DNA of 64,000 nucleotides from a virus: positions 1 to 64,000 of IMG/VR virus record IMGVR_UViG_3300032229_000533. The stretch is one strand, 5' to 3'. Within the stretch, counting starts at the first letter, position 1, and the number at the start of each line of letters is the position of its first letter. The translations under genes were made by a program, and so were the position numbers. Under the pieces are notes generated by a model. That model was given only the letters and a program-made list of their open reading frames with translations, searched no databases and was not told the DNA's origin. Positions 20,001-29,385 of the stretch are shown here, in pieces.

Positions 20001-22094
20001 TTCACCTAAAGGTAAATCTTTTGATGACGCCGCAATTTCACGACGATTATCACTTGGGAGTGTTAATATGTTAGATATTGGTAATTTATATCTATAGGCA
20101 TTACCAATCTGACTTGGGTCAGCTAAACCCGCAGTTGCTTCCGAAGAAATTATAACGTAACTATCAATATCGTCTTTAGTAATTGATGGGTCATTATAAA
20201 GAGTTGTAAATTTGGAATCATAATTTATTGGGTCTGAAAAATATGATAAAGCACCTGTAGGGTTTGGATTTTTTGGTAATTCTACTGGTTCAAATCCAGC
20301 ATCCGCATTACATTCACAAGTTTCACACTCAGGATATGTTAACATCGTTAATGACATATTTGTTGCAGATTTATCAGGAGGACATGTTATACCCAATCCC
20401 CTACAAATCCAACCAAAAGGACAAATTCTCCCAACTAAAGGGAGTTTTGGAAGACAAATACCACATATCAAACAGAAAAACGCAACAACTAAAGCATATA
20501 TAAATAAAACTACTCTTACAATAAAAATTAATGGTATACCAATTAATTGTATTATTTGAAATAAAAATGAAAATAAAAAGAACAGTAAATCAAAGTTTCT
20601 GAACCCATCATTTACGGGAAATTTATTTATTGTTGATTCACAATCACTACTATCAATTTCTTTAATTCCAATAAATCTAGACCTACCACCTTTTTTATAT
20701 TCATCAATTAATTGTGAAACTGTATAAACTCTATTAAATCCAAACTCATAAAAAGTGTCTTCACAATCTATAATTTCATTTAATCTATCATAATAATTAG
20801 TACCTGTTCCAAATCCGTTAGTGTATCCACTCCAAGCCAATCCAAAATAATATGAACTTGCCAACTGATTCCTCTCCGCAATACTGCCTGTTAATGGGTC
20901 TGAATTAGAATTATCCCAACCATATTCTTTAACATTTGGAACTAAAAAATATGGTCTTCTTGTTTGCTCAGTTAATGTTGGCGGTTGTTGCCATTTAATT
21001 TTAAATCTATATTTGGCTTTAGTTGGTATACCAATTGTTGGGTCATATGAAATTACTTTTTCACCAAATTCATTTGTAATAAAATAATCCAAATTCATTG
21101 GTAGTTCGGTTAACCAAACTCCATTACCATCAATAATATTACCCGCCTGTTCTAACTGATATTGTTCCAATACAGGATTACCATCTTCATCTTGGTCAAT
21201 AGTTTGTCTTATAGCTAATACTTGTCCTGGTCCTGCAATTAATCCACACATATTACCTAAATTATCTTTAGGTCTACCATTAGGTCTAATTCTCATACTA
21301 TCAGGGCTACTGTAAATTGACCCCATAAACGTTGCCGTTGGTTGGATATCAACGTTTGCATCGTCTCTCAAATCAAAATCAACTCGGTTAATTGCAATAC
21401 TACATAATTCAGGGTCACCCCAAAGTGGAGATACTTCAAAACTTTTAACAACATTAATAATTTGTGGTAATGAGTTTAAATCGTTTGAAGTTCTAAATCT
21501 GTTACCTGCAACTTGAGCGTCAGTTGCAAGACCCATTCTAATTAAGTCTTGTGGTGTTAATGAAAATTCACCAATATCTGACAAGTCAACATCCATAACT
21601 AAAGAATATTGACCCTGAGGAACCCCCATTATCATATAATCACCACTTTCATTTGTCTTTACGGTGAATTTATAATACTTGTCGTAAATTTCAATTGCGG
21701 TAGTACCTGTTAATGCGTCTAATCTTGTTGGTAATGTACCTGTGGCTGAGTGTGTTGAGTATGATTTCTCGTATGGAAGTAGGTTGTATCTATAACCATC
21801 TTCATTTCTATCATTTGGTGATTTATATGGGTATATACTTGAGATTAATGGATTTGATTCGTCAACGGATTCAATTGGTATGAAGACAGAAACTCTAGCA
21901 TTTGGAATCCCAAAACCATTATTTGCGGTTACTCTCCCAACAACAACACCATAATCCGCACAACTTTTTGCATAAACATCCTCTTGTTGAAGTTTTAAAG
22001 ATAAAATCTCTAAAAATTCAAACTCTTGGTCTAACTGAATATTAATAGATTTATTAATACCCAACTCAGTTCTTATTCTATATGATTGACCCAT
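17025..22094 (-). CDS. Large baseplate-periphery protein with membrane-like segment
   Basis: 1689 residues. The N-terminus (~50-175) looks like a carboxypeptidase regulatory-type Ig fold: VVGRVTANNGFGIPNARVSV, later KTNESGDYMIMGVPQGQYSL. At about residues 498-545 there is a long, very hydrophobic stretch (LLFFLFSFLFQIIQLIG, then IPLIFIVRVVLFIYALVVA) followed by a Cys-rich loop of about ten cysteines (LICGICLPKL, GRICPFGWICRG, ECETCEC). The remaining ~1100 residues are beta-rich. It directly follows gp6, the place held by gp7 in T4, so a wedge or periphery role is likely. A hydrophobic helix pair is unusual for a virion protein and might insert in the host membrane or pack against another hydrophobic part. 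The assignment to gp7 is by position, not similarity. Confidence 0.6.
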   Translation of the reverse strand: MGQSYRIRTELGINKSINIQLDQEFEFLEILSLKLQQEDVYAKSCADYGVVVGRVTANNGFGIPNARVSVFIPIESVDESNPLISSIYPYKSPNDRNEDGYRYNLLPYEKSYSTHSATGTLPTRLDALTGTTAIEIYDKYYKFTVKTNESGDYMIMGVPQGQYSLVMDVDLSDIGEFSLTPQDLIRMGLATDAQVAGNRFRTSNDLNSLPQIINVVKSFEVSPLWGDPELCSIAINRVDFDLRDDANVDIQPTATFMGSIYSSPDSMRIRPNGRPKDNLGNMCGLIAGPGQVLAIRQTIDQDEDGNPVLEQYQLEQAGNIIDGNGVWLTELPMNLDYFITNEFGEKVISYDPTIGIPTKAKYRFKIKWQQPPTLTEQTRRPYFLVPNVKEYGWDNSNSDPLTGSIAERNQLASSYYFGLAWSGYTNGFGTGTNYYDRLNEIIDCEDTFYEFGFNRVYTVSQLIDEYKKGGRSRFIGIKEIDSSDCESTINKFPVNDGFRNFDLLFFLFSFLFQIIQLIGIPLIFIVRVVLFIYALVVAFFCLICGICLPKLPLVGRICPFGWICRGLGITCPPDKSATNMSLTMLTYPECETCECNADAGFEPVELPKNPNPTGALSYFSDPINYDSKFTTLYNDPSITKDDIDSYVIISSEATAGLADPSQIGNAYRYKLPISNILTLPSDNRREIAASSKDLPLGERINLFNQRKNFFTGVNRIKVSFAVNSNIGKSHFDNTITVLATPDLTYNTGDLLSFVNPVDSSDVNYKYSATTLTGDIYGISGTSYSSSAPTTVNVSYATGQYTNSTPIIYSLPSGSTITNYKFAADIEYFQVVTAITVSQAATMWSTGLTQTLPNLLNQPTKYQIWQRFAGRLFINDNKTINPLEYFNDYGDQVILILQRGVDPYSPLYTNQYGIGKILGYSTEDAVIITGNTRLNIPIQKLAPPLPLTTNISVQGFGGQEEIYYQSYFFNPGIAGSSTYGQAYTAFTSTNLGYYGSLDNVNYNSPPYSAGFYLNSSGTEVISKTVNGFWSSSIGASKYDSSEDVSGMGEMSITNYSTNACTVWYFDNSYWPLSNTLYYTDCDGNPKSIDSKIGGGPDNGEICVLKGTTPYWSSPTGPLGARSTIVNRGRPCPTVAINWPSGPIDTSYYVTKAYGPGWLIPITDSSKNVMRTDRLPTSDALDGGNWVDNPSILQQNLQFAIYGINRDGTSESFGFGSGASQVGPDIEGLPNAVNVLESFSCAGMVPLDCYEGFGDAFRVKTPCNDPSGVGHNFVTRGCYILFYNPLNLFGFVDDWKIWAEWGYRFRFMYGLCRGVLSQTFTNNWINGSLYMFPIQTNVFYDTQNQPEDPKIPQEIVYFDKPTTNFYFRSSPYDLSTNEFIGRSTVASATNERNLMFPTTIINLGYKDVIYSELTFDPSTKAYIIPGLNPTSYGDTSDLVNLFVISRMVDAGFLESILGWLNDSIGILFSRPRNLGYPLQLFDPKGRVDGDFVQLCSINSEIGNVNFSPEYYATTATNSPTTILGSSNNPVMAVWFSSTTQDLQTKDYLTPGRINFRTPDNSANYPYPYGIKSQVVPNYQWELKSNRGNLIFGSQLNNWATKQADIVQNRRYQSLDRTSLITPNYFRPSTATANDLNFRGYIFSMDSSGNYVSAISTSPSKFIVGAPFHFYFGTIKGQTALDLFKRKYSVIE

Positions 22095-22108
22095 TAAGTT
22101 ACTTTAAT

Positions 22109-22118
22109 TTATAAATAG
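22109..22118 (-). promoter_or_regulatory. Candidate late promoter motif (coding strand CTATTTATAA)
   Basis: The motif lies 14-16 nt before the ATG of the 1689-residue gene in the 92-nt gap after gp6. Nothing else notable was seen in that gap apart from a weak 5-bp inverted repeat (GTGGA/TCCAC) near 22124-22150. Confidence 0.45.
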
Positions 22119-22186
22119 TTTATGTGGAATTTTTAAAGGTGTCCACACTACTAAATAATAAACTAAAGAAAAATAAAATAAACTTG

Positions 22187-24025
22187 TTATGAAAAAGTTA
22201 CTGATTGGAAGTTTTTAACCGAAATTCTAATATCCTTGTTTGGATATCTAATTTGATAAACTTGTGATGGTTGTGCAAAAATAGTATCATCAACAGGTGC
22301 AATTAATTTTGTTTCTTCGTTGGCATATACCATTGAAGTTTCTGCTGAAGAGTATTGTCCTCCAACTTCATTGAATACATCAATATTAGCAACTGTTAAT
22401 ACTCCATTAGTATTTTGTATTAAACTTCTAATTTCGGATAAATAAACATTTTGACCTAATTGTCTTGTCTGAGGATTAAAATACGCTGATATTTTATCTA
22501 CAACACTTGAAATTACTTGACCAGAATTTTGAGCGGAGTCTAATACAATTGAGATATCCATACTTAAATCAATTACTTCCGCAGTAAAAATAGAAATGTA
22601 ATCATTCATCATTCTATAGTTTGATAAATAATTTGCAATATTTTGTCTTAATGTATTTGAAACAATGTTAGTTAATTTACCTGAAGTATCATATGATAAT
22701 ATTTGAATTAAAATTTTATTATCATTTTCTGTGATGGATACTTTTGCTGGCGCTCCAAACTGAGATGGCATATTTCTGATTAATGATTCATAATCCTGAA
22801 CGGTTACCGCTCTTTTTTGTGCTGCAAAGTTAAATGACACATAGTTTCTAATCTCTTCTAATGAAGGAATACCTGCTCCACCAACTGCCGCAGTTACGTT
22901 AACACATCTTAATGAATTAACAACAGATGAGTTTGTTGTCTCTGAAGGTCCATTAACAAAGAATGATACGGTACCCAATGAATTAATAACGTTTGTTCCT
23001 AAGTTTGTTGCCAAACCACCACCGACTCTATATTGAACAAACAATGTTGAATTTGGAGTTAATGTAGCGCCTAATGAAAGGTTGTTTGAATATCGTTGTA
23101 AGTCTAATGTTGTACCTAATGTGGTGAATTGATTTAATTGGTCTTGAGCGGTATTGGTACCTCCACCGAATGTCATCTTTTTAAACCCTTCAGGTGTGTA
23201 CTCAGTTATAAATCTATCTTGTGTTTGAATATACTTACCAACTTTAATTCCAGGTTGGTCAGATACTTTTGTTGGGTCTTCAATAAACACTCTATCTTCG
23301 GCTAACGCATCTACCTCATACCATCTATTATCTAAACCTAAAAACTCTGCTGTTGTTGGTGTATTTGTATAGTTTGTACCATTTTTTAATAACACACTTG
23401 TAATACCTAAAACATTTTTTTCAGGTAAGAATAATTCAAAGAAAGGTTTAACGTCATTTGCGCCAATAACTTTTTTAAACACTTTAGTAATACCATTAAC
23501 TACGACTTCTCTTTTGGTAATTGTATAATTAACTAAAATATTATTAGCGTTAAAGTTTGGAATTTTTAATCTATTTGGAAACCCCTGAGCGTTGTATGGT
23601 GAAGCAAAATCAATATCATAAACATTCTCAAATACGATACCAGCACCAACAACTTGAGAACCTCTGGCTAATGTACCAAGATATCTTTCATCTTCTTTAT
23701 CCCCAAATGCAGGAACCGTAATTGAAAAATCAACCAACGCAACTGATGGTCTTTGTCCTGGCAATTTTAATCCGTATGTTCTTGCAATGTTGTAAATTGA
23801 AGACCTTTGTTGAGCATACTGTAAAACGGTTTCTTGAATACTTCTATCAATATTATAATGTAGGTTATCTGCAACCGCGGCATTTAAATCAAGGAAAACC
23901 GTAAACACTGAAGCGTCATTAAAATCTTGAATTAAATCAGGATAGTAAGTTCTTGCGTAATTTAGGAGTTCAGTTCTTATTGACTGATAATCTCTACTAG
24001 CGTATGATATTCTGTTATTTGCCAT
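22187..24025 (-). CDS. 6: Baseplate wedge protein gp6 (baseplate J family)
   Basis: 612 residues, close to T4 gp6 (660). The N-terminus (SYASRDYQSIRTELLNYART) is the hallmark of gp6/baseplate J proteins, followed by a helical region with AAVADNLHYNIDRSIQET. The middle holds the J-type core and the C-terminal part has AVTVQDYESLIRNM and repeated small beta domains. gp6 forms the ring that joins wedges around the hub and triggers sheath contraction. It starts 5 nt after the gp25 gene, the same pair found in T4 and P2 (W-J). No irregularities seen. Confidence 0.9.
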   Translation of the reverse strand: MANNRISYASRDYQSIRTELLNYARTYYPDLIQDFNDASVFTVFLDLNAAVADNLHYNIDRSIQETVLQYAQQRSSIYNIARTYGLKLPGQRPSVALVDFSITVPAFGDKEDERYLGTLARGSQVVGAGIVFENVYDIDFASPYNAQGFPNRLKIPNFNANNILVNYTITKREVVVNGITKVFKKVIGANDVKPFFELFLPEKNVLGITSVLLKNGTNYTNTPTTAEFLGLDNRWYEVDALAEDRVFIEDPTKVSDQPGIKVGKYIQTQDRFITEYTPEGFKKMTFGGGTNTAQDQLNQFTTLGTTLDLQRYSNNLSLGATLTPNSTLFVQYRVGGGLATNLGTNVINSLGTVSFFVNGPSETTNSSVVNSLRCVNVTAAVGGAGIPSLEEIRNYVSFNFAAQKRAVTVQDYESLIRNMPSQFGAPAKVSITENDNKILIQILSYDTSGKLTNIVSNTLRQNIANYLSNYRMMNDYISIFTAEVIDLSMDISIVLDSAQNSGQVISSVVDKISAYFNPQTRQLGQNVYLSEIRSLIQNTNGVLTVANIDVFNEVGGQYSSAETSMVYANEETKLIAPVDDTIFAQPSQVYQIRYPNKDIRISVKNFQSVTFS

Positions 24026-24030
24026 CTTAT

Positions 24031-24501
24031 TTAAATATTGATAATTACAAAATCACTCTGACCAAATGTTGAACCATTGGTTGAGTAATCAATTCTTATT
24101 TTTGCAGTATATTCCGATGTTCCTTTACCAGGAAACCTATATACTGATGATTCACTTGTTCCTGCTAAGTTTTGACCTGTCGCAATATCCACTTCTTCTT
24201 GTGGGTCCGCAGGTGTTATACTTAAACTATTAACCAATAAGTTTGGCATAAAGTTTTCAATTGCGTCCCTAATGTCAGATTCAATTGCATTAAATGTTAG
24301 TCCGTCAAATGGTTCAAAAAGAAATTCATATAATCTTGTACCAAATTGTGGTAAAAAATATCTTGAACCCTTTCTTGTTAACAATAAATGAATTAAGTCA
24401 GCCTTAATTTCATCAGATTGAAATTCTGTTAATTCTAAATAATCCCCTCGTCTTGAATCTCTGAACGGAAAATTTATACCATATGTAACACCATTTGCCA
24501 T
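24031..24501 (-). CDS. 25: Baseplate wedge protein gp25 (gpW/gp25 family)
   Basis: 156 residues (T4 gp25 is 132). The conserved pattern LLLTRKGSRYFLPQFGTRLYEFLFEPFD, written here as RKGSRYFLP then FGTRLYEFLFEP at about residues 42-67, identifies the family, followed by a helical segment and a beta C-terminus. gp25 sits at the base of the sheath, docks the first sheath ring and binds gp6. The gene is directly upstream of gp6 and follows two TATTTATA motifs, so it likely opens the wedge transcription unit. The C-terminal ~30 residues extend beyond the usual length. Confidence 0.9.
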   Translation of the reverse strand: MANGVTYGINFPFRDSRRGDYLELTEFQSDEIKADLIHLLLTRKGSRYFLPQFGTRLYEFLFEPFDGLTFNAIESDIRDAIENFMPNLLVNSLSITPADPQEEVDIATGQNLAGTSESSVYRFPGKGTSEYTAKIRIDYSTNGSTFGQSDFVIINI

Positions 24502-24504
24502 AAC

Positions 24505-24512
24505 TATAAATA
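24505..24512 (-). promoter_or_regulatory. TATTTATA motif immediately before gp25
   Basis: The coding strand reads TATTTATA only 3 nt before the ATG. It may belong to the ribosome-binding region or be a second copy of the promoter motif found at 24531-24538. Confidence 0.3.
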
Positions 24513-24530
24513 TAATGTGTTGTTTTTTTC

Positions 24531-24538
24531 TATAAATA
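24531..24538 (-). promoter_or_regulatory. Candidate late promoter motif before gp25
   Basis: The coding strand carries CTATTTATAG 29 nt before the ATG, just after the terminator that closes the nucleotide-metabolism unit. Termination followed at once by this motif supports a promoter for the wedge genes. Confidence 0.5.
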
Positions 24539-24542
24539 GATT

Positions 24543-24574
24543 AAAAAACAAAATCCCAACTTATGTTGGGATTT
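24543..24574 (-). terminator. Intrinsic terminator after nrdA
   Basis: A perfect 10-bp stem (24551-24560 with 24565-24574) and a 4-nt loop are followed on the minus strand by a T-rich run. It lies 11 nt past the nrdA stop and separates the replication unit from the baseplate wedge genes. Confidence 0.85.
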
Positions 24575-24584
24575 TTATTAATGT

Positions 24585-27005
24585 TTACGCCGAACATCCA
24601 AAACATTCAAATGGACTATCTTCAGGTTTGTTAGTTAATTCTGATATTTCAACTTTTGGTATTTCAACCTTAACTTTAGGTTGAGATATTTTAGAAACGT
24701 CAACCGCTAAATGTTTAGCCCCTGTTGAAATTGCTTTAGTTCTAACATAGTAACATAAAGTCTTCAAACCTTTTTCCCATGAATGGAAGTGTGATGAAGT
24801 AATCTTTGACAATGTTGGGTTAGCCATATAGATATTCATTGATTGTGATTGGTCAATAAATGGTGCTCTATCTGCCGCCATATCAATAAGTTCTCTTTGT
24901 GATATCTCCCAAATTGTTTTGTACTTACTAATCAAGTGTTCAGTTCGTTTAACTTTCTTGGTGTAGTTTTTATCTTCAGGGTCCAAATGATTGTTGAAGT
25001 TGATATTTTGAATTGACCCTTCATTCATGATAATTTCATTCTTTAAGTCTTCACTCCAAATACCAAGTTTTTCAAAGTCATTAATTAGATATTTGTTAAC
25101 AATCATAATTTCACCACCAACAACTCTTCTATTAAACAATGCCGAGTGAGCTGGTTCTGTCATTTCAAATGAACCTGTAATCTTAGCCGAAGATGCAACT
25201 GGCATCTGAGCCGTGAATAATGAATTACAAACACCATATTGTTTAACATCCTCTTTTAAAGATGCCCAATCCAAGAATAAGTCAGACTCATTTAATCCCC
25301 ACATATCAAATTGGAAAATACCTTTTGACATTGGTGAACCCTTGAAATGTTTATATGGTTCTCTACCACCTGTTTTACACAACTCCATACTTTCAGTAAT
25401 AGCGGCAAAATAGATAGCTTCAAAAATGTTTTTATTTAATGTTCTTGCTTCTTCAGAAGTGAAAATATAGTCCATCAAATAGAATACATCTGCAAGACCT
25501 TGAGTTCCAATAGCAATAGCTCTTTGTTCAAGACCACCTTTTAAACCTTTTTCGGTTGAATAACTGTTTTTATCTACAACATTATTCAACGCTCTAACAA
25601 CTTTTCTTGTCTCATCAATCAACAACTTGTAGTCAAATTTACCATCTTTAATAAAATTCTTTAATACCATTGAAGATAGTGTACAGATTGCTGTAGTTTC
25701 TTCGTCTGTATACTGATAAATCTCATTACAAAGATTTGATTGTTTAATTACCCCAATATTTTGGTGGTTAGTTTTTTTATTAGCATTGTCTTTAGAACAT
25801 AAATAAGGAACACCTGTTTCAATTTGTGATTCAACAATTTTAGTCCAAACATCTTGAGCTTTGATTTTTTTACCAAGACCCATTTGAACTGCCATGTTAT
25901 AGTTTGATTCGTATTCATCACCATAACACTCTTGAAGTGGTTTAATACCTGCTTTTAAGATATCGTTAGGACAGAATAAATACCAATCACCACCTTCTTT
26001 AACGGCCCTCATAAAGTTATCAGGCATCCATAGAGCTGTGAATAAATCTCTTGCTCTTAATTCTTCAGCTCCTGTGTTCTTTTTAATTTCAAGTAAGTCC
26101 ATGATATCTTTGTGCCATGGTTCAAGGTAAATTGCTGCGCTACCAGGTCTTCTTCCTTGTTGGTTAAAGAACCTCAACGATTCGTTAACAATTTTTAGGT
26201 ACTTTAATAAACCACCAGCAAATCCACCTGATGAGTTAATTCTACTTTCTTTACTTCTAATGTTAGACATTGATAATCCAATACCCGCAGCGTCTGAAGA
26301 GTAAGTTGAGATATCATTTAAGGTTTGTAGTAAACCATTACGTGAATCTGAATTATTGTAATGTAACACACATGAAGCTAATTGTGGTACCTTGGTACCC
26401 GCATTAATCATGATTGGTGTTGCAGGTGAAATAAGTTGGTTGGACAATGATTTATAGTAATCTACCGCCTCTTCAAATGTATTTGTAACCCATAATGCAA
26501 CTCTCATGTACATATGTTGTGGTCTTTCAATTACTTTACCTTGAGGTGTTTTTAACAAATACATCTCTTGTAATGAACGCCATGCAAAGTAATCAAAGTT
26601 ATAGTCGTTTTCATGGTTAATAATACTGTTAATATTTTCATGACCGTAATCATTCATAATCTCAATTAACTTTTCATTAACCACCCCCGCATCAAATAAC
26701 TCCATGATAGTTTCAGAAAAACTATCCTTTGTTTCTTTGTGATAAGAAGAAATTGCAACTGAAGACGCTAATCTTGAATAGTCATGATGACTACCAGTGT
26801 AAGCTGCCGCAATTTCGTATACAAGTTTATCTAACTCTTTTGTGGTAATCAAACCTTCAGTTGGTACCGAAGTTATAACTTTAATAAAAATCTCGTCTGA
26901 ATTAACATTTAATCCTTTTGCCGCTCTTTTAATTCTATTGTAAATTTTTTGTGGATTAAAGGACGCGTCCTCACCACTTCTTTTTTTAATTTTTAATGAC
27001 ATCAT
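24585..27005 (-). CDS. nrdA: Ribonucleoside-diphosphate reductase, alpha subunit
   Basis: 806 residues. It reduces NDPs to dNDPs for phage DNA synthesis, with NrdB. Visible parts: N-terminal ATP cone (~4-95), the redox cysteine C212 (LASCVLHY), the active-site loop SNLCNEI with N424, C426 and E428, the partner cysteine C441, the radical-transfer tyrosines (LCYYVRTKA), and the C-terminal FECFGCSA with a CxxC shuttle pair. All catalytic cysteines are present. The start is a double ATG; either is possible. It follows nrdB by 12 nt in the same operon and is closed by a terminator. The full ATP cone implies dATP feedback control is retained. No thioredoxin or glutaredoxin gene is in the window. 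Confidence 0.95.
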   Translation of the reverse strand: MMSLKIKKRSGEDASFNPQKIYNRIKRAAKGLNVNSDEIFIKVITSVPTEGLITTKELDKLVYEIAAAYTGSHHDYSRLASSVAISSYHKETKDSFSETIMELFDAGVVNEKLIEIMNDYGHENINSIINHENDYNFDYFAWRSLQEMYLLKTPQGKVIERPQHMYMRVALWVTNTFEEAVDYYKSLSNQLISPATPIMINAGTKVPQLASCVLHYNNSDSRNGLLQTLNDISTYSSDAAGIGLSMSNIRSKESRINSSGGFAGGLLKYLKIVNESLRFFNQQGRRPGSAAIYLEPWHKDIMDLLEIKKNTGAEELRARDLFTALWMPDNFMRAVKEGGDWYLFCPNDILKAGIKPLQECYGDEYESNYNMAVQMGLGKKIKAQDVWTKIVESQIETGVPYLCSKDNANKKTNHQNIGVIKQSNLCNEIYQYTDEETTAICTLSSMVLKNFIKDGKFDYKLLIDETRKVVRALNNVVDKNSYSTEKGLKGGLEQRAIAIGTQGLADVFYLMDYIFTSEEARTLNKNIFEAIYFAAITESMELCKTGGREPYKHFKGSPMSKGIFQFDMWGLNESDLFLDWASLKEDVKQYGVCNSLFTAQMPVASSAKITGSFEMTEPAHSALFNRRVVGGEIMIVNKYLINDFEKLGIWSEDLKNEIIMNEGSIQNINFNNHLDPEDKNYTKKVKRTEHLISKYKTIWEISQRELIDMAADRAPFIDQSQSMNIYMANPTLSKITSSHFHSWEKGLKTLCYYVRTKAISTGAKHLAVDVSKISQPKVKVEIPKVEISELTNKPEDSPFECFGCSA

Positions 27006-27017
27006 AGTTTTTATATT

Positions 27018-27965
27018 TTAGAAATCTTCATCAAATGTGATTGTCTCGTTTAATTTTGCTTTTTGGTACTCAACAGTTCTTGACTCAAAGAAGTTACCTT
27101 TAGTTTCAACCGCGATTTGTTCCATGAATTTAAATGGTTGTTCAACATTAAATTCTTTTTTACATCCAAGCTTAATTAATAATCCATCAACAACAAACTC
27201 AAGATATTGTTTCATTAAGTTTGAATTCATACCAATAAGTGATACTGGTAATGATTCTGTGATAAATTCTTTCTCAATCTCTAACGCTGATAATAAAATT
27301 TCTCTAATTCTTTTCTCACTTGGTTTGTTCTCTACGTGATTGTTCAACAAGTGAATTGCAAAATCACAATGTAAGTTTTCGTCTTTAAATATTAATGAAT
27401 TAGCGTTACATAATCCTTGCATAATTCCTCTTGATTTTAACCAAAAAATTGAACAGAATGACCCTGAAAAGAAAATACCCTCAACTGCTGCAAAGGCAAC
27501 CAATCTTTCTTGGAATGAAGCATTTTGAATCCAATTTAATGCCCAATTTGCTTTTTTCTGTACTGCAGGTAATCTATCAATTGCGTGGAAACATTCATCT
27601 TTTTCCTCTGCACTTGACACATAAGTGTCAATAAGTAATGAATACATTAATGAATGTATATTCTCCATCATAAGTTGGAACCCGTAAAAGAATTTTGCCT
27701 CAGGGTATTGAACTTCTTTTAAGAAGTTTTCTGCTAAATTCTCATTTACAATACCATCGGATGCCGCAAAAAATGACAATATATTCTTTACAAAATATTT
27801 TTCATTATCGGATAAATTCTCCCAATCACGAATGTCATTTGTTAAATCTATTTCCTCTGCAGTCCAAAAAGCTGCTTGATGTTGTTTGTAATATTCCCAA
27901 ATGTCGTTATGTTCAATAGGGAAGATAACAAACCTGTTTGGGTTTTCTTTTAAAATTTTTTCCAT
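27018..27965 (-). CDS. nrdB: Ribonucleoside-diphosphate reductase, beta subunit
   Basis: 315 residues. It holds the di-iron tyrosyl radical cofactor of class Ia reductase. All ligands can be placed: D70, E101, H104, E162, E196 and H199, with the radical tyrosine Y108 in the normal E-x2-H-x3-Y spacing. The C-terminal tail ([13 protein letters not shown]) is the usual alpha-binding peptide. It is shorter than E. coli NrdB (375) and looks closer to the short eukaryote/Bacteroidota type. It lies 11 nt downstream of the helicase gene and just before nrdA, so both subunits are made together. Confidence 0.95.
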   Translation of the reverse strand: MEKILKENPNRFVIFPIEHNDIWEYYKQHQAAFWTAEEIDLTNDIRDWENLSDNEKYFVKNILSFFAASDGIVNENLAENFLKEVQYPEAKFFYGFQLMMENIHSLMYSLLIDTYVSSAEEKDECFHAIDRLPAVQKKANWALNWIQNASFQERLVAFAAVEGIFFSGSFCSIFWLKSRGIMQGLCNANSLIFKDENLHCDFAIHLLNNHVENKPSEKRIREILLSALEIEKEFITESLPVSLIGMNSNLMKQYLEFVVDGLLIKLGCKKEFNVEQPFKFMEQIAVETKGNFFESRTVEYQKAKLNETITFDEDF

Positions 27966-27976
27966 AATTATTTTTT

Positions 27977-29350
27977 TTACGATTGTTGTTCTCTTTGTTT
28001 TCTTTTTTCTAAAAGTTCTTTAACTCTATCACGTTTTCTTTCTTCTTGTTGTTCTTCAAACCCTAAGAAAGTTACAGAACTTTCAGTATCTATTTCAAGG
28101 AGTTCGTTGTTGAACTTACAGTTCTCAAATACAACTCCATCTTTACCAATACGTGACTTGGTAATTGCTATAGTAGCCAAATTCATTTCTTTTTGTTGTA
28201 ATGTTTTTGCTACTGATATAATGACGTGACCTACCTGAGCTTTCTTAATAGAACCACCCATTTGGTCAGTGGTTACAACCTCAGAAGAGATTGATGACCT
28301 GTTACCTTGTGTTGCTGTCCAACCGACTAACGATAACTCATGACACATCGCTTCAAACCCTCTCATAACCGAACCTTCGGCTTTCCACTCATCTTTACTT
28401 GTACTCTCAGGAACCACACAATCAATATAGTCCAACAGAACCAAATCAATTTTAGTTCCATCAGCAATCATTTTTCTGATTTGATTTTTGATTTGATTCA
28501 TAGACATAGAATCTGAAGGTAGTTTTTTTAAGATTAACTCATTCTTCATTGTTTCTTTAATCTCAGTAATCTTACTCATCACCACTTCTTTATGTTGAAC
28601 CAAATTATCAGGTTCAATACCTGTCCAAAGGGTAAAGTGTTTACGTTGAACAATCTTTGGATTATCCTCAAAAAAGATTTGAAGTACATTATACCCAAGA
28701 TTAAATGCGGTGTTAGCAATCTTAGTAAGGATGGTAGTTTTACCAACCCCCGTAGGAGCCAATATAACGCCTATCTCACCCTTTGCAAGACCACCCTTAA
28801 GTAATCTGTCAATACCTGGTATTCCGATTGGTATAGGGTGTCTAAAATCCTCATCTAATACTGTTTCAAGATTAGAGAAAATATCGGTTGTACCAGTATC
28901 TCTTTCTCCAACTTGTAAAGCTTCACGTACCAATCCCTCAACCTTGTCGTAAGACTCAAAGTCACCTTCGGTGATAATCTTTTGAGCCTTATCCATCGCC
29001 TTCTGAAGTTCTTGTTGTTTACAAAACTTCAATGCTTTTTCTTGAACAAATTGGGTTCCTTCAAATGGTGCGTCTTTGATTTGTTTAATAGTATCAAGAA
29101 CGATTTTTGCAACCAATTCTTGTGAGATTTCTGATTTAACGATTTGCTCAAGAGTATCAAAGTTAGGGGTAGACTGATATTTCGCATGATACTCCTTTGT
29201 CATCTGCAAGATGATTTTAAAGTACTTGTTGTCAAAATAAGTGCTTTCAATAACATCCATAATTGATGTTGAAAATTCTTTATCTACAATAAGTTGGTTT
29301 AAAAGTTGTATCTGGAAAGTGTTCCCTAAGTAATCAAAATTCTTGTTCAT
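27977..29350 (-). CDS. 41: Replicative DNA helicase, gp41/DnaB family
   Basis: 457 residues. An N-terminal helical domain (~1-150) precedes a RecA-type motor: Walker [10 protein letters not shown] (198-206), H1a with E228 (FFEDNP), Walker B LVLLDYID (D307), and a later Gln/Arg region ([10 protein letters not shown]). It should form the hexameric 5'-3' helicase that unwinds the fork and loads primase. The C-terminus is a charged helix ([20 protein letters not shown]). It is encoded between an unknown 150-residue gene and nrdB. No separate loader like T4 gp59 was recognised in the window. Confidence 0.9.
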   Translation of the reverse strand: MNKNFDYLGNTFQIQLLNQLIVDKEFSTSIMDVIESTYFDNKYFKIILQMTKEYHAKYQSTPNFDTLEQIVKSEISQELVAKIVLDTIKQIKDAPFEGTQFVQEKALKFCKQQELQKAMDKAQKIITEGDFESYDKVEGLVREALQVGERDTGTTDIFSNLETVLDEDFRHPIPIGIPGIDRLLKGGLAKGEIGVILAPTGVGKTTILTKIANTAFNLGYNVLQIFFEDNPKIVQRKHFTLWTGIEPDNLVQHKEVVMSKITEIKETMKNELILKKLPSDSMSMNQIKNQIRKMIADGTKIDLVLLDYIDCVVPESTSKDEWKAEGSVMRGFEAMCHELSLVGWTATQGNRSSISSEVVTTDQMGGSIKKAQVGHVIISVAKTLQQKEMNLATIAITKSRIGKDGVVFENCKFNNELLEIDTESSVTFLGFEEQQEERKRDRVKELLEKRKQREQQS

Positions 29351-29385
29351 ATCTCGTTTTTGTAATCCCCTGTTTTATTAAATAT

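Noticed and set aside
22124-22150. Terminator between gp6 and the 1689-residue gene
   Set aside because: The stem is only 5 bp with a 13-nt loop and no T-run on either strand.
24505-24538. T4-type late promoter TATAAATA on the plus strand
   Set aside because: Read on the plus strand the sequence is TATAAATA, but the genes are on the minus strand. Plus-strand genes carry TATTTATA too, so orientation argues for TATTTATA as the functional reading.
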